Part shown: positions 11,389 to 13,098 of the stretch, piece by piece
Layout of the letters: every line of letters begins with the position of its first letter
Position numbering within the stretch: the stretch's first letter is position 1
Assembly (NCBI GenBank): GCA_005884985.1
Contig: VAYK01000133.1
Coordinates: 1 to 13,098 of the forward strand
Length of the DNA: 13,098 nucleotides
Direction: 5' to 3'
Source: Actinomycetota bacterium
GTDB taxonomy: Bacteria; Actinomycetota; Thermoleophilia; Solirubrobacterales; 70-9
Program-made: the position numbers and the translations under genes
Notes under the pieces: generated by a model
The model's input: only the letters and a program-made list of their open reading frames with translations
Told to the model about the DNA's origin: nothing
The model's database searches: none

Positions 11389-13098
11389 ATGCACCTGAGC
11401 TCGATCACGATCAAGGGCTTCAAGTCCTTCCCCGAGCGCACGCGGCTCGTGTTCTCGCCGGGCGTCAGCGTGGTCGTCGGCCCGAATGGTTGCGGCAAGT
11501 CGAACATCACCGACGCCGTGCTATGGGCCCTGGGCGAGCAGAGCCCGCTCGCGGTTCGTGGTCAGACGATGCAGGACATGATCTTCGCGGGCGGCGAGGA
11601 GCAGGCGCCGCGTCGCTACGCCGAGGTCGAGGTGGTGCTTGACAACTCTGACGGCGCGGCGCCGGACGCGGAGTTCTCAGAGATATCGATCCGGCGGCGG
11701 ATGGAGCGTAACGGCGACGGCGAGTACCGCCTCAACGGGGCGCGCTGCCGGCTGGTCGACGTGATCGAGGTACTCGCCGACGCGAACCTCGGCCGCGAGA
11801 TGCATTCGGTGATCAGCCAGGGGCGGGTGGAGGAGATCGTCCACTCGAAGCCCCGCGACCGGCGATTGCTCGTCGAGGAGGCGGCCGGCCTCGGCAAGCA
11901 CCGCAAGCGCCGCCGGCGGGCGCAGCTGAAGCTCGAGCGCACCCACGAGAACCTGGACCGAGCGCTCGACGTGGAGCGCGAGGCGCGCAGCCGGCTGCGG
12001 CCGCTGAAGCGCCAGGCGCAGGCGGCGGATATCCAGGCTCGCCTCGAGCGGGAGGTCGGCGAGCTGCGCGCGCAGCTCTTGGCGGACGAGCTCCGCGTGC
12101 ATTCGAGCGAGCTCGACGGCGCCGAGCGCGAGGCCGCCAAGGCCCGCGGCGAGCGACAGCGCGTCGAGGGGGAGCAGGCCAAGGTCAATCGCCGCCGCAC
12201 CGAGATCGAGGAGCGTCTCGCCGAACGCGATCGCGAGCGGACCGCCGTCTGGGGTCGGCTCACCGCCCTGAGAGCCGCCCACGAGCGACTCAGCGTCCGC
12301 GGCGAGGCGCTATCTGGCCGCCGCGCAGAGCTCGCGGCGGAGCTCGAGCGGCGCCGGGCCGCGCTGGGCGCACTGGCCGACGAGCCCCCGGTCAGCGGCG
12401 ACGAGGGCGGCAAGGATCCCGTGGCCTCTGGGCTGCAGCGGATCTCCTCGGCGCTCGAAACGGCGGGGGAGGCTCTCGAGCGGGCCCGGGCGGCGGGGAG
12501 CGCGAACGAGCGGGCGACCGAGGTGGCGCGGGTCGGCGAGGCATCCGAGCGGGCGGCGGGCGGCGCCCGCCGCGTCGAGGAGCTGCTGGGCCGGCGCCGG
12601 CAGGACTCGCTGGAGAGTCGCATCGCGGCGGCGACCGAGCTTCTGGAGCGCCTGGATGCGCTGCTCGAGGTGACGGCCGAGGCGCGGGACGCGGTTGGCG
12701 AGCGCGCCGCGGCGCTCGAGCGCCACACGCTCAACGAGCACGACACCGACGATGTGACGTCACAGCTGCGCGCCTGCTCCCAGGCGGAGGCCGAGCTGCA
12801 GTCAAGACTGCACGCGATGGGCGACTCGCTGACCGAGGCCGAGGTCCGCGCCACGCACCTGCGCGACCGGCGCGACGAGGCGGCGACCGAGCTTCAGCGG
12901 ATCGCCCGGCAGCTCGGTCGCGAGATCGAGCCCACGACCTCCGAGCTGACCGCCGCCGAACGCGATCAGATCGAGCGCAAGCTCGAGCGTCTGTCGCGGC
13001 GCCGCGAGGCGCTGGGCCCAGTGAACCCGCTCGCGGAGCAGGAGTACTCCGACGCCCTCGCTCATGTCAACCAGCTCGAGGAGCAGCGCCAGGACCTG
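11389..13098 (+). CDS. smc: Chromosome segregation ATPase SMC, short-arm form lacking a recognisable hinge (5' part)
   Basis: SMC ATPases organise and segregate chromosomes with ScpA and ScpB. The first 570 codons are present and the frame leaves the window open. The N-terminal head is normal: IKGFKSFPERTRLVF, Walker A GPNGCGKS (31-38), LWALGEQSP, and Q144 in SVISQGRVEEI followed by VEEAAGLGKHRKR. Coiled coil runs about 166-330, then a Pro/Gly/Asp linker (DEPPVSGDEGGKDPVASG, 331-348), then coiled coil about 349-541. LGPVNPLAEQEY at 542-553 is the motif that precedes the C-terminal head, found near residue 950-1000 in full-length SMC. No hinge-like sequence lies between. ATG 11389 lacks a Shine-Dalgarno. 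The 77-bp gap after rnc shows no clear promoter or terminator. Confidence 0.9.
   Translation, partial: MHLSSITIKGFKSFPERTRLVFSPGVSVVVGPNGCGKSNITDAVLWALGEQSPLAVRGQTMQDMIFAGGEEQAPRRYAEVEVVLDNSDGAAPDAEFSEISIRRRMERNGDGEYRLNGARCRLVDVIEVLADANLGREMHSVISQGRVEEIVHSKPRDRRLLVEEAAGLGKHRKRRRRAQLKLERTHENLDRALDVEREARSRLRPLKRQAQAADIQARLEREVGELRAQLLADELRVHSSELDGAEREAAKARGERQRVEGEQAKVNRRRTEIEERLAERDRERTAVWGRLTALRAAHERLSVRGEALSGRRAELAAELERRRAALGALADEPPVSGDEGGKDPVASGLQRISSALETAGEALERARAAGSANERATEVARVGEASERAAGGARRVEELLGRRRQDSLESRIAAATELLERLDALLEVTAEARDAVGERAAALERHTLNEHDTDDVTSQLRACSQAEAELQSRLHAMGDSLTEAEVRATHLRDRRDEAATELQRIARQLGREIEPTTSELTAAERDQIERKLERLSRRREALGPVNPLAEQEYSDALAHVNQLEEQRQDL

Noticed and set aside
12350..12450. 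Short SMC explained by a frameshift or broken gene
   Set aside because: The frame is open from 11389 to the window edge, with consistent coiled-coil composition on both sides of the linker. A precise in-frame assembly deletion cannot be excluded from sequence alone.
11616..12854. Long - strand open frame (about 410 codons) opposite smc
   Set aside because: Its Ser/Arg/Ala-rich, low-complexity product is the shadow of the repetitive Glu/Arg/Ala coiled-coil codons of smc.
1..13098. CRISPR arrays, tRNA or rRNA genes, insertion sequences with transposase, phage or defence genes
   Set aside because: I saw no regularly spaced direct repeats, cloverleaf-like gene, transposase motif or toxin/nuclease system on either strand.

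Overview
This is a GC-rich (roughly 70% G+C), gene-dense bacterial stretch. It carries a conserved housekeeping block on the + strand: recG - rsmD - coaD - SepIVA/DivIVA-like gene - yceD (DUF177) - rpmF - plsX - acpP - rnc - smc. The SepIVA-like gene near yceD and rnc, the TANNNT -10 boxes sitting almost on start codons, and the codon bias point to Actinomycetota. A deep lineage such as Thermoleophilia is my best guess, but that is inference and no rRNA is present to test it.

Layout. Positions 1-142 hold the 3' end of an unidentified + strand gene. It converges on, and overlaps by 7 bp, a RidA-family gene on the - strand (136-609). Positions 622-789 hold a 168-bp near-palindrome that would fold into one long hairpin, immediately before recG. 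recG, rsmD and coaD (806-4055) follow, with rsmD/coaD overlapping by ATGA. A SepIVA-like coiled-coil gene (4153-4620) comes next. A first accessory block (4671-6756) holds a GNAT acetyltransferase (+), an enoyl-CoA hydratase/isomerase (-) and a SAM methyltransferase (-), with a double-hairpin spacer between the last two. yceD (6806-7327) is then separated from its usual partner rpmF (9025-9246) by a second accessory block: an R2-like ligand-binding oxidase (-) and a divergent TetR regulator (+). These two share an intergenic region with a 24-bp operator-like palindrome placed on the promoters. plsX, acpP and rnc follow, then the first 570 codons of smc, which runs off the window.

How the genes work together. 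PlsX and ACP feed phospholipid and fatty-acid synthesis, CoaD makes the CoA and phosphopantetheine precursor, YceD and L32 belong to ribosome and envelope growth, RsmD modifies 16S rRNA, RecG and SMC maintain the chromosome, and the SepIVA-like protein belongs to septation or polar growth. This is a growth-and-division cluster into which small regulatory or metabolic modules have been placed.

Most noteworthy points: (1) the 622-789 hairpin element, whose six wobble pairs are all compatible with + strand RNA; (2) an SMC that reaches its C-terminal pre-head motif near residue 542 and has a short Pro/Gly linker where a hinge domain should be; (3) an RNase III lacking two of four metal-binding carboxylates while keeping an intact dsRNA-binding domain; (4) the TetR / R2-like oxidase control region; (5) a pattern of near-leaderless starts.
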